Program-made: the position numbers and the translations under genes | The notes under the pieces: model-generated | Told to the model about the DNA's origin: nothing | Seen by the model: the letters and a program-made list of their open reading frames with translations, nothing else | Database searches by the model: none | Shown: positions 22,141 through 33,688 of the stretch, piece by piece | How the letters are laid out: every line of letters begins with the position of its first letter | Numbering within the stretch: position 1 is the stretch's first letter | Origin: Canna indica | Lineage: Eukaryota; Streptophyta; Magnoliopsida; Zingiberales; Cannaceae | Length of the DNA stretch: 64,000 nucleotides | Reading direction: 5' to 3' | Assembly (NCBI GenBank): GCA_034359265.1 | Contig: CP136893.1 | Coordinates: 19,476,001-19,540,000 of the forward strand

Positions 22141-23687
22141 AAGCTTCTACATTCTATTGTGCAGATACCGCAATTGGAATTGAGCCGTTGCCTAGGCATC
22201 TAAAATATGCAACTGGAGTTACGTGAAACATGACAGTAGAGTCTGGCCCAGGACAGAAAATAGGGCGCTTCTGGGAGGCAACCCAAGTTCTAGGTGTGCC
22301 CACGCATTATTTATTAGTCTTTACTTTTGCATAATTTTCTTTTCAAATTATTTAGATATGTTTTTATTTTATTTTTTACTTATGGTTTTAATTTTTTGCA
22401 AATATCTTTTGGCAAATGGTGAATTCGATATCAATGGTAGAGCTTTGGAATTTCTAAAAGAAAAATGAGACAAAATTTAAAAGGCAAACTTGAAGTTTTA
22501 GGCATGACCACGCCTAAAACCCAAGGCAGTAGCAAGTATTCGACACCTTCCTCCAATGTTCAGGGAAGTTCTTGTTTTCCCAATTTGCTATTATTTTGTT
22601 TTAAAATTATTTTGAACCACATTGGGGATAATGTGGATTTTAAGTGTAGTGAGGGATTTATTTTGCATGACACATTTATTTTGCAAGAATCATGACCTTT
22701 TGTAGATAGCTAAAATTTTCCCGCACATGAACTTATTTTGATTAGAAGGCCACTGTTTTGCACACTATTGATAAATTTTTGAATCTTGTCCTGGAACTCA
22801 ATGTTTCTTTTAACTCATACATGTCAATTGTTATCTTGAAGAATTCATTTACATCATTGAACATCCCAAATCATTGTGTTAAATGCCTTGAACTGAATTA
22901 CAATAGAGAGCCAACATGAATAATCTATTTCTCACCCCCCCCACACGATATATGACCATCTCTTGATGAACTTTCAGAATTTCAAGATGCAATAAATTTT
23001 AAAACAATCATGATTGCTTAGTTTTTTTTCTTGCACAGTAGGAACTATACCTTGCTATGCCTCAAGTCTGAAGAAAAAAAAAAGAAGAAAAAAGAAGAAA
23101 AGAAAGAAAGAAAGAAAGAGCATCACTACTTCGCTGATCACCAAAGATTATGAGTAGAGCTAGTAGCCACCTAGAATTGTGATCAATCGAGTAATCGGGT
23201 GCATGCATCACCAATGTGTGTCCTCGCGTCAAAAGGTTGCATGACATTCTAGGCAAGGAACTTAGATTCGGGGCCAACCGAGTAACCAGATGCATGCATC
23301 ACCAATGTATGTCCTCGCGTCAAAAGGTTGAGCAACGATCTAGGAAAATAAAAGGTGCTCAGTCAATAAGTTAAGTCTTTTAATTACTTCAACTTGTGGC
23401 ATTGCTTGGTAGACGTTCCTCTATGCGATGATTATTTTGAAGCTTGCATGTGTGCTAAAAAACTCTTCATACTTTGCATCTTGTACTCTGAATTTGCATC
23501 TATGTAATCATAAATATGTGTGGATGGATGAGATTTCATTGTGAAAGGTTGCTAGCTATTGTCTTTCTGTTTGAGTCGTTAAAACTTTATGATGCGGGCT
23601 GCGAGAGGGTGCGATGAATTTTAAAGAAAATGATTATTCAGTTTGAGTTATGCTTGAGGATAAGCATGGTTTAAGTGTGGGGAGATT
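22141..23687 (+). other. 3' non-coding part of the gypsy-type element
   Basis: The coding phrase PLPRHLKYA (about 22180-22208) ends at a deletion that removed reverse transcriptase to integrase. GGGAGGCAACCCAAG (~22274) is typical of the Tat/Athila 3' region. A purine run lies at 23070-23120. A 91-bp imperfect duplication shares GCATGCATCACCAATG at 23201 and 23292. The polypurine tract GTGGGGAGA lies at 23676-23684. Two short open frames (22223-22468, 22465-22695) show no domain. Confidence 0.65.
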
Positions 23688-24887
23688 TGATGATATGTTT
23701 ATTTTCCATCTTTTGATGCTTATTTTCATGCTAAATTCAAATTAAATGCTTCCTAAATTGTGTTTATTGTTTTGTTTAACTTTTAGGCAATAAATGATGG
23801 AAAGAATTCGAAAAGAAGCATCCCTACACGTTTTTGGAAGGTGAAAATTGGAATGCAAACTGGATCTGGTCGCACTGCCTTGGACGTGCCCACGCCTCAG
23901 CAAGAATACATGTGACAGAATCAGAATTTGCCATATTTGATGCTGAAATCTTGGCTCCATGTTTCCAGCCGAATTTTAACAACTCATTTGTGTTAAAAAT
24001 ATTAAACCAGGATATTTGGTTGATTAGTTAATGCCATGTAGGGTTGATTTGATTTTTATTTCTATTTTAGTTAGGTTTGAAATTCTCCTATAAAAGGAGA
24101 AGAGTTGTAATGAACAAGGGCTGATTTTTTAGCTTTTAGTTTTTAGGCCAATTTTTAGCTTTAGTTTTTAGGCTGACAATTCTTAGCTTTAGCCTCCTTT
24201 TGTATTTTAATCTTTAAGTTTTCAGCAGTAGTTTATTTTTGAGAAAGAAATTATGTGAGTTTGAAATATGTGACTGATCCACTTTTTTCTAGCTAAAGGG
24301 TGATTTGACGTTTCGGTACTATGAATTGTGAGATTATTCTATGTTTAAAGTCTTTGTTTTCTAGTATTTCATTTATTTCATGCGGAATTTATTCTATCAT
24401 TTCTTTTTAATTATTGGTATGTTATCAGATTATTAGAACAATAGTTAGTCTACTTGTATTGGTTGTTCCATGCCGAATTTAGAGACAAATTAGTCGTGGT
24501 TGCTGTTCAATCTGAACTAATGGAATATTTGAATTAATATGACTTGTGAGATTGTTGTTCAATTCACAAAAGTCTATTAAAATGCTAGAAATAAAGAAAA
24601 CTATCCTTAGTGACTATGATCAATCCTATGAACCGAAATCGAGAACATACTTTTAGCTAGACTTTCCTTTCATTGATTTCTCTTAAATTTTAATCACTAT
24701 TTTTAATTACCGATTTTAATTAAGTTTGTATCTAATCAAAAAAACCCCTCTTTTTAATTTCCCATTTTTAATTTTTGGTTTCGAAAGAATGTGAAACTAA
24801 CCAATCTCTATGGATTCGACCCTACTTGTCACGACTACAAAATCTTAAGAAGTAGGTATTTATTTTTGGTGGATTCGACACCCATCA
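23688..24887 (+). repeat. right LTR
   Basis: This 1200-bp LTR matches 18174-19348 but has a short internal duplication of the TTTAGTTTTTAGG phrase near 24140-24170. Its TATA box is at 24089-24094. Confidence 0.9.
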
Positions 24888-24892
24888 TTTAT

Positions 24893-27800
24893 CCACTCAC
24901 CTTGTGGCGGGGACTAAGAGAGAGCATTGTTTACTAATGAATTTGTTCCCTCAAGTAGTATTTGAAACATCAAACTAAAGACAGTAGACAACTTCTCACC
25001 ATGCAAAACACAATTACAAGTATAGCAAAGAAATCAAATGGTATTAACAACAATGGTTCCGGAGTCAAGCCCCGTAACAGGAGGAGACTTTAATAGTAGC
25101 CAGCTATCAAAATACTAGTTACTTTTATCAGAAAGATCACAATGCACTGTAGTACTTAAAAGTGTTCCACAATTCACTAGGGAAAGTACACTCGAAAAAC
25201 ATATGTTGGGCTGTTTTAGAGGTGATACCACAGAAAGCACAAGTCTGAGAAGAAGTAATGCCAAGCCTACACATCATGGATTTAGTAGGCAATTTACCAT
25301 GACAAATTTTTCAAATCAAAATTTTAAATTTAGGTAAAGTATTTAAAGTAATAGCATACCAATTTGAAAACATTCCGATAGAAAATAGAAGTAGTATCAT
25401 GGCATTCCAGTAAAGTGTACGCAGTGGAAGAGGAAACATTACCACTCAGTTTATGAGTCCAATAAATAAAATACTCATAGGGATTCATAGGCAAATCAAT
25501 GCTCTCAGTGGCCCCCCAAAGTGTCCTTCTACAAAAAGTTAAGCCAATAAAGTTAGACCATTTATGGTCTTGCATCAAATCATGTACATTATGAATATGA
25601 TCAATCAAATTCATATTAATATAAGTCGACTTCAAAGCTAAAGGAATATCAAACAATCAATTATCATGAAGGAAAGAAGTAGAGCTGCTCGTACCCACAA
25701 GCTTTTTAAAACTAGATTTCAAATTCGAGAAAACTTGTAAGAAAAGCTTCGAAGCCCAAGAGGCATTTCTAAGAGTGTCACAACTAGAAAAGGAAACAAT
25801 GGGGTATTTGGTTCTCACAACCTTAAATGAAGAGTCTGTCTTTCCCAAGACCATATTTCTTTTTAGGTAAAGTAACGGTGGACCAATTAACCTAATGCAT
25901 TTTATGCTTATTATGGTTATTGTCCCATATGTATTTTTTTCATTTTAGTTTCAAGCTTATCACATAACTCGAAATTCAACCAAGTCACAGAGAGGGTATG
26001 AGTGGGGATAGCATTAAGAAGAGACTTAATTAAAACCACTTTATCAACTTGAGGAAGGAGATTGGATTTCCAATTACTAAGTTCTACATCAATTTGATTT
26101 ATGGGAGAGGTCTCCTAGGAGAAATCATAGTGCCCAAGTACTTAAAAGAAAAACTACCCACATGCATACCCAAACACCGACTCATTTTATTTTTAATAGC
26201 CACGAAGGTATGTTTAGGGGAGAAGATTTCAGATTTAGCATTATTAAGTTTTTGACTAGTCGATAAAGAATATGTTTCGAAAATAGCTTTGAAAGTATTA
26301 CGACTCAGGCCCAATAGTACTAGTACAGTTCAGTAGGGGAATTAAAATAAGAGAGAACATGAATAATAACATCTCATCACAGAGTGTTATAAACTTTTTC
26401 AATGTCAACCTTACCAATAATTAGGTAGAAGAGCTTTTTGAATCATAAAAAGAATGGATCAATTCTTGGGCAATAAGGATATTGTTATGAATGCTACGAC
26501 CTTTAACAAAGACAGATTAATTACCCATAGGAAATAAGAGAGAGCAAACAAGCACCAAACATGTTTGCAAGAAGTTTGGATAAATTCCTATATGAAATAT
26601 TACAAAGAGCTATAGGCTTAAAATCCTTAACAAATTTAGGGTCTTTACGCTTAGGGATGAAAATAAGAATATTTTGGTTCAAATTTTGAGGAACAATAGT
26701 TGAATGGTAAAAGGAGGATGAGCAATGTGTAAAAGAATCAAATATAATATCCAAATAATATTTATAGAATTCAGCAATGAACTCATCATATCCTGGGCTC
26801 TTGCTATTACCCATGGATTTAATGATTTCCCATATTTCAGTAGACGAAAAAGGCTTAGTAAGATGAGTGACAAAATTAGGATTAAGGGTAGTAGTGGTGG
26901 GCCAAAAAATCAAAAGATACAACATTTGAAGAGGTAGACCAGAGAGAGGTATAGTGGTTTACAAATTCTTGCAAGATGGTCTTATCATCAAAAATCAAAA
27001 GATACAACATTTGAAGAGGTAGACCACAGAGAGGTATAGTGGTTTACAAATTCTTGCAAGATGGTCTTATCATCAAAAATCATAGCCTGGTTATGAGAGG
27101 TGATAGAATGGATAAGAGTTTTTCTACGATGAAGGGTAATATAGTGATAAAAAGTAGAATTTTGATCACCCTTCTTGACCCATCTAGTTTTACACTGGAC
27201 CACCACTTGAGGCAAATTTGCCTTTGAAGAGCTAAATGTTTATTATAAAGACTCCTAAGTTTAGTGTCAAGAGAATTAGAGGTGCCAGAATGGGCTTCAA
27301 TATTATCAAGAAAAGCAATTTCATTTAAAATATTATTTAGGTGTTCCTTTAAACTACCTAACTCTTTCGGGTTCTAGTGAGAGAGAACTCCTCTAATAGA
27401 AGAAAGACCGTCATTAAAAGTAGGATCCTTAGAAGAACTAGAGGAGGAATGTCAAGCATTATGGACCATAGACTTGCCGTCCTCATATTCAGTCCAAAAA
27501 TTTTAAAATTTGAAAAGCTTATTTCGGAATTATTTAATTTTAGGAATAGAAATAATAATGAGACGTCTATGATCAAAAATAGTTCTATGTAAGTGTTCAA
27601 TAGTAGTATTTCCAAAAAAATATTAATAAGCAGCATTAGCAAAGCATCTATCAAGTTTAATAAGTATTTTAGCCAAACCAGATATGTTATTTGACCAAGT
27701 AAATTTATTTCTAGAAAAATCAAGATCAAATAAACCACGATGCTGAATGAATGAAGTAAAATCCTGAACATGTTTATTAAATTTAAAAGGTAAACATCTT

Positions 27801-27991
27801 AAATGTCCATTTGATGCAAAATACAATCAAAATCTCTCATGGTCATCCAAGGGTAAGAATCAAGGTTAACAGACAACAGAGATTGTCATAACAAATTACC
27901 AATATAAGGATTCATACTAGAATAAACAATAGAAAGTAAAAAAGGTTTAGCATTAGTTAATTGAATAACAAGAGAGTTCCAAGACACCATA
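24893..27991 (-). pseudogene. LINE-A ORF2: endonuclease, reverse transcriptase and zf-RVT, decayed
   Basis: Reading leftward, endonuclease remnants include SIVYSSMNP (~27.9 kb) and RNKFTWSNN and LDRCFANA (~27.65 kb). The linker motif RWVKKGDQNSTFYH lies near 27.15 kb. Reverse transcriptase motifs include SKSPGYDEF, IFIPKRKDP and DFKPIALCNISY (26.6-26.85 kb). The zf-RVT cysteine motif CAFCG lies near 25.23 kb. Many stops and frameshifts occur, and the canonical FADD region is not clearly preserved. An 85-bp tandem duplication disrupts the linker. Confidence 0.75.
26911..27080. repeat. 85-bp tandem duplication inside LINE-A
   Basis: CAAAAGATACAACATTTGAA occurs at 26911 and again at 26996. The copies are almost identical, so the duplication is recent relative to the decay of the LINE. 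Confidence 0.8.
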
Positions 27992-28825
27992 GGCCCATTT
28001 GGTTTGTTAAAAAATGGGGGACTGGACAGAACATCGAGCCGTGTCCCCCGTTTGATTTGCAAAAAAGGCTTCATGATAGGATTTTTTCCTTGTCCGGGAC
28101 AGAATTTTTGCCCATTTTGGTGTACGGGTGATGGGTTAACCCACCCCAAACAATCAATAGCTCACAAAGTCTTAAAAAAGCATTACTATTCTCAACTCCC
28201 AACTACAATTATTGTCGCTTTCTCTGATAATAGAATCCAAAACTTTCATACGTGTCATATTTCTAACAAGAGTTCTATCATCTACAGCTCTTCTCTCATA
28301 ATCATCACACATTATAAATTTAACAAAAAAATATTCAACCACGGACATAACAAGGAAATGAATATATATTCTATGTGTAGCAGCGTATAACATAAATGAC
28401 AACTCATCCATTATTCACTAAAAAAATTAACAAATTATCCGGATTAAACTGTGAACCTATTATGTAAACCTATTAAAAATAAACTGTAGGAAAATTTCAA
28501 TGAAGCCCAGATGCAGCAAGGAAAACATCACAATCAAGGAAAACAACAATTTAGGATTGCAGCAAGGAAAACAACAAACTGAACAGTAAGGATTACAGTT
28601 AGGAAAACATCAAAATCAAGGAAAACAACCCAACTAGTAGCAATTTAATTAACATTCTTTCAAATGAAAAACTCTACTCATAACCATTACATTTGTTGCT
28701 TTAGGTTCAACCATTGCAGTTAACCGGGCAGAAATCTTGTTCCGAAGCCCTTTTTGCAAACCAAACGAGGGACATGGGCCGATGTTCTATCCAGTGCCTC
28801 ATTTTTTAGCAAACCAAACGTACCC
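27992..28825. mobile_element. 834-bp element with ~85-bp terminal inverted repeats (possibly PIF/Harbinger-type)
   Basis: The left end GGCCCATTTGGTTTGTTAAA and the inverted right end GGGTACGTTTGGTTTGCTAA stay alignable for about 85 bp at roughly 80% by eye. The 3-bp flanks are ATA (27989-27991) and TTA (28826-28828), an imperfect match to the TWA duplication expected for PIF/Harbinger. No transposase was found. Superfamily assignment is tentative. Confidence 0.6.
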
Positions 28826-28864
28826 TTAGAGCTATTAGAGTTGTCCATTGTTTGCTTGCTTACA

Positions 28865-29506
28865 TGTTTGTTTCATAGGATAAGGGATGGATTAATATCC
28901 ACTATTTGTTTAGTGCATGGATTAGAAGAAAACGTGAATAGAAGAATATAAAATTAATATTATATCTAATGTACACCGGATTTAAAAAATTCATTTCAAA
29001 TCATTCCTTATTTATTATCCAATCCAATCTTATCATATCATATCCAATGAAGCAAATATATCATTAGGGTGTGTTTGCTTCATAGGATAAGGGAGGATAG
29101 GATAATAGATGAATTAGTATCAATTGTTTGTTAGTGCATGAATTAGAAAAAAATGAGAATAGAAGAATATAAAATTGATATTATATTTGATGTACACCGG
29201 ATTTAAATAATTTATATCAAATCATCTCTCATTTATTATCCAATTCAATCTTATCCTATCCAATGAAGTAAACATACCATAATGGCATGTTTGCTTCATA
29301 AGATAAGGGACGGTAGGATAAGAGATGAATTAATGTTCATTGTTTGATTAGTGCATAGATTAAAAAAAAATGAGAATAGAATAATATAAAGTTGATATAA
29401 TATACGATGTACACTGAATTTAGAAAATTTATATTCAATCATTCCTCATTTATTATCCAATCCAATCTAATCATATTCTATCTGATATATGAAGCAAACA
29501 TACTAT
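28865..29506. mobile_element. three tandem copies of a ~210-bp MITE
   Basis: Copies start at about 28865, 29072 and 29288, each with TGTTTGCTTCATAGGATAAG or a close variant. Each ends in an inverted form such as ATGAAGCAAACATA. Each copy therefore has its own inverted ends, and copies lie head to tail with only a few bases between them. Internal motifs (AGTGCATGAATTAGAAAAAA, GATGTACACCGGATTTAAA) are shared. A partial relative may lie near 29630. Confidence 0.75.
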
Positions 29507-30960
29507 AAAGCAATATAATTCTATAAACATTATAAGGGAAGAAGGGTTAAAATGAAGGAAAAAATAGTTGTTGAGCTTGTTTACTAAATATTAGATAAGG
29601 GAAATAGTTGAATTTTAACTTATTATAGTTTGTTTGCTTTAGTGGATCACTGGATTGGATTGAATTATATAGAATAACTAAAAATAACAGTTCTTTTGTT
29701 ACTGATGCAGTTAAGAAATGTGGTATGAAATTTTTTTTTATTTGTTGACCCTAGAGGCCTTGCTAGTGGTGGGTTGGATGGATGATGCAGATATTTTTAT
29801 CCTTGAGCATGATGATTATTTTATTTTGTTTAGATGGCCAAATCCTATGCATCAAGTAAACTGGGATATTTTAGTACTTCATTTTCATAGTGATGACCGC
29901 CTCAGAAATTTGCAGTATGAGCGTGCCTTGCTGCTGCTATTGGTTCAGCCCCTTATTCCCTAGTGATAGGGGACCTTAATGCTATATCATCCCAATATGA
30001 GAAACAAGGTGGTCGCCAGAAATCTTTTTCTTCAATTGTTGGCTTTCTTGATTTTATTAACATGGCACAACTTATGGATTTGGGCTATATTAGGCCTAAG
30101 TTTATCTGGAATAACAGAAGTTTTGATGGTGCACTCATTCAGGAGAGGCTGGGTCGTGGTCTTGCATATGAGCCATGACGGCATCTTTATCCCATGGTGC
30201 TCATTCACCATCTCGATGATGATGGCTCAAATCATTGTCTGCTCCTTCTGATCTCCAATCCAACCACCATCGTCAGGCGTAGAAGATTTAAATTCCAGGA
30301 AAAATGGTGCAGTAGTGAAGATGTAAAGACTTTGGTCTCTACTATTTGGGATATGACTGTTACAGGCTTTCCTATGTTTCGCCTTTTTTCTAAGCTAAAA
30401 ATTGCAAACATGCCTTAGTCAATTGGCAGAAGAATAATGCCCATAATTCACAAAAAGAGATTCATAGGCTCCAAGGCTGCTCATCCTTGCTAAAGGCAGA
30501 TCTAGCAAATACAAACAAGGAAGAAATTTTGCATGTGGAGCAACAATTAGTGAATGCATATAACATGGAAGAACGATTCTCAAAAGAAAAGTCAAGAGTC
30601 AAATGACTTAACTGTGGTGATCCAAATACAAAGTTTTTTCATTCTAAGTTTCAGATAAGAAATAGGCATCACAAAATATGGCGGCTTGATGATGGTAATG
30701 GGGGTTGGTGTACCACTTCATAGAGTATTGGACTGCATGCTCAGGATTATTTTTAGGCCCGTTTCACTTCTAGTTCTCCTGTGGATCCCACTAGAGCATT
30801 TGCAAATATGAGGTTAAAGGTTTCTAATACCATGAATAGGAACCTTACACAACTTGTTTCTGAGGAAGAAGTGAAGGTTACAACCTTTTCTTTAGATCCT
30901 TGTGCTGCTCCTGGTGATAATGGGTTCACGGCTAAATTTTATCAATGTTACTGAGAGATT

Positions 30961-31249
30961 CACTACAAAAAAATAGAGTATCACCAACGGATTAAATCCA
31001 TTGGTAATAGTCAAAAATTCGTTGGTAATAGTCAAGAATCCATTGGTAATACTAATACCAACATATTTTCATTGGTGAAATCCGTTGGTGATACTCTGCT
31101 AGGTATTACCAACAAATATTACAATTGTCCGTTGGTATTACCAACAGATAATGATATATTTGTTGGTAATTACCAATAAATGAGTTGGTAATTTTGTTAG
31201 TAATACCAACTAAATTAGTTTGCTGGTGAAAGTTTATTTTCTTGTAGTG
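30961..31249. mobile_element. 289-bp non-autonomous CACTA MITE
   Basis: It begins CACTACAAAAAAATAGAG and ends TTTTCTTGTAGTG. The 3-bp duplication ATT lies at 30958-30960 and 31250-31252. Internally it has many ACCAACGGA and TTGGTAAT repeats in both orientations. Removing it with one ATT restores the LINE-B frame (EIVGNDVSK). Confidence 0.92.
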
Positions 31250-32042
31250 ATTGTAGGAAATGATGTTAGTAAAACCGTTCAAAGCTTCTTTTCAGGAGGA
31301 AGGATGCTAAATTTTTTTAACCATACTCATCTTTGCCTCATACCAAAGGTTAAAAATGTTACTTCAATGGCTCAAGTAAGACCTAGCAGTCTGTGTATAG
31401 TACATTTTTTATAAGATTATCTCTAAAGTGTTGGTATATAGACTATAGAAATACATGAATCGTCTTATCATTTCTAATCAGAGCATTTTTATCAAAGGAA
31501 TGCTGATAATCGATAATATTTGGGTTGCTCATGAATGTATGTATTTTCTTAAGAACAAGAGATATGATCCTCCTAACTTGGCTTTCAAATTGGACATGAG
31601 CAAGGCTTATGACAGGGTTGAATGGAGTTTTGTGCTGCATATTATGAAACAATTGGGTTTTTATGATAGGTGGTTGAATTGGATAAAGAGTGTATCTATA
31701 CTGTTTCATATTCTTCTATTGTTGATGGACAACCTTTTGGGTTTTTTAGGCCCTCTAGAGGACTCCGACAAGGAGATCCTCTATCACCTTATCCTTTCCT
31801 CTCTTCTGCTGATGGGCATTCTCATCTACTTCATAAGGAAGAACTTCTTCACATGGTATGTGTTGTTAAGCTTAGTAGCACTTATCTGTTAATAACTCAT
31901 CTCCTTTTTGCTGATGACTCCATTCTTTTATATAAGGCTACAAAAGCTCATTGTCGGAATTTGACTGACATCCTTCACACTTTTGGCATATTCAGTGGGT
32001 AGAGGGTGAATTTAGACAAATCCACAGTGTTTTCAGTAAGAA

Positions 32043-32067
32043 CCCCCCCCCCCCCCCCCCCCCCCCC
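32043..32067. repeat. poly-C run of 25
   Basis: An uninterrupted C homopolymer follows GTAAGAA and is followed by GCGCG. It lies within the LINE-B reverse transcriptase gene. It could be real or an assembly or gap-closing artefact. Confidence 0.7.
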
Positions 32068-33688
32068 GCGCGAATGTTAGACAACAATTGGCAGTACTTT
32101 TATAGGTTCCTAATGTGGGTGCTCAGGATAAGTATCTTGGATTACCTTCACTGGTTGGGAGATCTAAAAGATATGCTTTCAATTATATGAAGGACAAGGT
32201 TTCCCAAAAGTTAAAGCACTAGAAACGATCTTTACTATCATCAGGGGGAAGGAGATTTTCATTAAGGCAGTTGGGGCGGCCATCCCTATCTACTCACTAG
32301 GTTGCTTTAAACTTTCAGATACCTTGATTGATGAAATTCAAAAATTCATAGTAAATTTCTGGTGGGGTCAAAAGGAATCTGAGAGGAAGATGCACTAGAT
32401 TAGGTGGAATATCTTATGTAGAGAAAAAATTGAGGGTGGGATGGGTTTTAAAGATCTAAAAGCTTTTAACTTAATCATGCTTGCAAAGCAATGTTGGAGA
32501 CTCCTTACATGTCATCACTCTTTGTTTTACAAAGTCTTTAAACATAAGTATTTTCGCTATTGTTCCTTCATGGAGGCTACGGTTGGTAGCAATCTTTCAT
32601 GGGCTTGGAAAAGTTTGTTAGAAGGAAGAAAGGTGACAGAAAAATGAATGAAATGATGAATTGATTCTGGCTCATCTGTGCGCATTTAGTCTGACTCGTG
32701 GATTTATGATTCTTATCCATTTACTATTCCACAGGCAGCTTGTCTAGATCCGACCCTTATTTTGGTTAGACAACTCTTAAATGAGGATAGAACATGGAAG
32801 AAAGACTTAATCAAAAGATCTTTTCCCCCTGTATCTGAGGCTATTTTACATACAGTGCCCACTCTTCTTGATGATCACACCTTTTGGACTTTGGAACGGA
32901 GTGGCTACTACTCAGTTAAGTCTAGGTATAAGTTAGCTTTTCAGATTATTCATTCATTTGCAAGTGGGCACCATGATAAAATGAATGTTGAAGAGCTTTG
33001 GAGATCAGTCTGGGTTCTTAAAGCGCCTACTAAAATCAAGAATTTTATTTGGAAACTAATGCATGATGGTCTTCCAGTGCGTCATAGGCTAAGGGAGCGA
33101 TTTCCTCATGTTATGGACTTATGTCCTAGATGTGTTGGGGTAGTGGAAACCATTCAGCATTGCTTTTTATTTTATCATCATGTGCACCAGATTTGGTAAT
33201 GGATTGAGTTTATCTCTCAGGATTGGCATTTGCCCTCGAGTTTTTTTGGGAATGGTGGCTTGAGTTGTATAGGAAGTTGCAAACTGGCCAACATGGTATT
33301 AATAACATGACTCTGATAGTTTTTTTACTGTTGAGGATATGGCTTTCTAGGAATGCAAATATTTTTGAGGACATTAATACTTCTCGTCACGACATTTGGG
33401 CTGTTTCTCACTCTCTTGCTCAAGAGTTTGAACGACTTCATACCAATATTTCATCTATCTTCTAAGCGACATTATGTGATTCTTTAGTTCTTTTGTTTTT
33501 TAGGATATCCTCATTGTATATGTGATGCTTTTGGTTCTATTGGAATAATTGTATTATATTATTTTTTTCTTGATGGAACTTAATATATGAATAACTATCT
33601 TTGATATAAAAAAATACCGAATTTAAATGGAATAAATAGTCGCAGTAAGCTCTGTTTAGATTGCTTTCGTTATCCCCTTTTCTCTCTC

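Larger units (their letters stand above)
18174..24887 (+). mobile_element. Defective Ty3/gypsy (Tat/Athila-like) LTR retrotransposon with four tandem protease segments
   Basis: The LTRs at 18174-19348 and 23688-24887 both begin TGATGATATG and end CACCCATCA. The 5-bp duplication TTTAT flanks the element (18169-18173 and 24888-24892). A primer-binding-like TGGCGCCGTTGTCGGGG follows the left LTR and GTGGGGAGATT precedes the right. The inside holds a gag N-terminal remnant, a retropepsin-like region amplified fourfold, and the short PLPRHLKYA stretch that usually precedes reverse transcriptase. There is no reverse transcriptase, RNase H or integrase. It is non-autonomous and lies inside LINE-A. 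Confidence 0.9.
17690..27991 (-). mobile_element. LINE-A: L1-type non-LTR retrotransposon, decayed and split by an LTR element
   Basis: Minus-strand homology runs from endonuclease (~27.9-27.6 kb) through reverse transcriptase (~27.0-26.1 kb), a zf-RVT domain (~25.3-25.2 kb) and RNase H (18.19-17.8 kb). A gypsy-type element (18174-24887) separates the last part. The 3' end near 17690 is A-rich on the minus strand. The 5' end is missing; endonuclease homology stops at the TIR element at 27992. Collapsing the TTTAT duplication rejoins the RNase H frame (KFNCDGS). Confidence 0.8.
29718..33465 (+). pseudogene. LINE-B ORF2: endonuclease and reverse transcriptase, decayed
   Basis: Endonuclease: GDLNAISSQYEKQGGR (~29968) and the IWNN and IQERLGRGLA motifs (to ~30175). 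Linker: NTKFFHSKFQIRNR (~30640). Reverse transcriptase: FKLDMSKAYDRVEW (~31590), GLRQGDPLSPY (~31755) and LLFADDSILLYKA (~31905), including the catalytic ADD. The zf-RVT domain (33000-33200) has IKNFIWKLMHDGLPV and CPRC. The last open frame ends at 33465 with no RNase H. Several stops and frameshifts make it non-functional. Confidence 0.8.
29700..33612 (+). mobile_element. LINE-B: plus-strand non-LTR retrotransposon, decayed
   Basis: Endonuclease, reverse transcriptase and zf-RVT domains follow in order, ending with an A-rich tail (~33605). Unlike LINE-A and LINE-C it has no RNase H domain, so it is a different lineage. Its 5' part is truncated. A CACTA MITE and a C25 run interrupt it. Confidence 0.8.
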
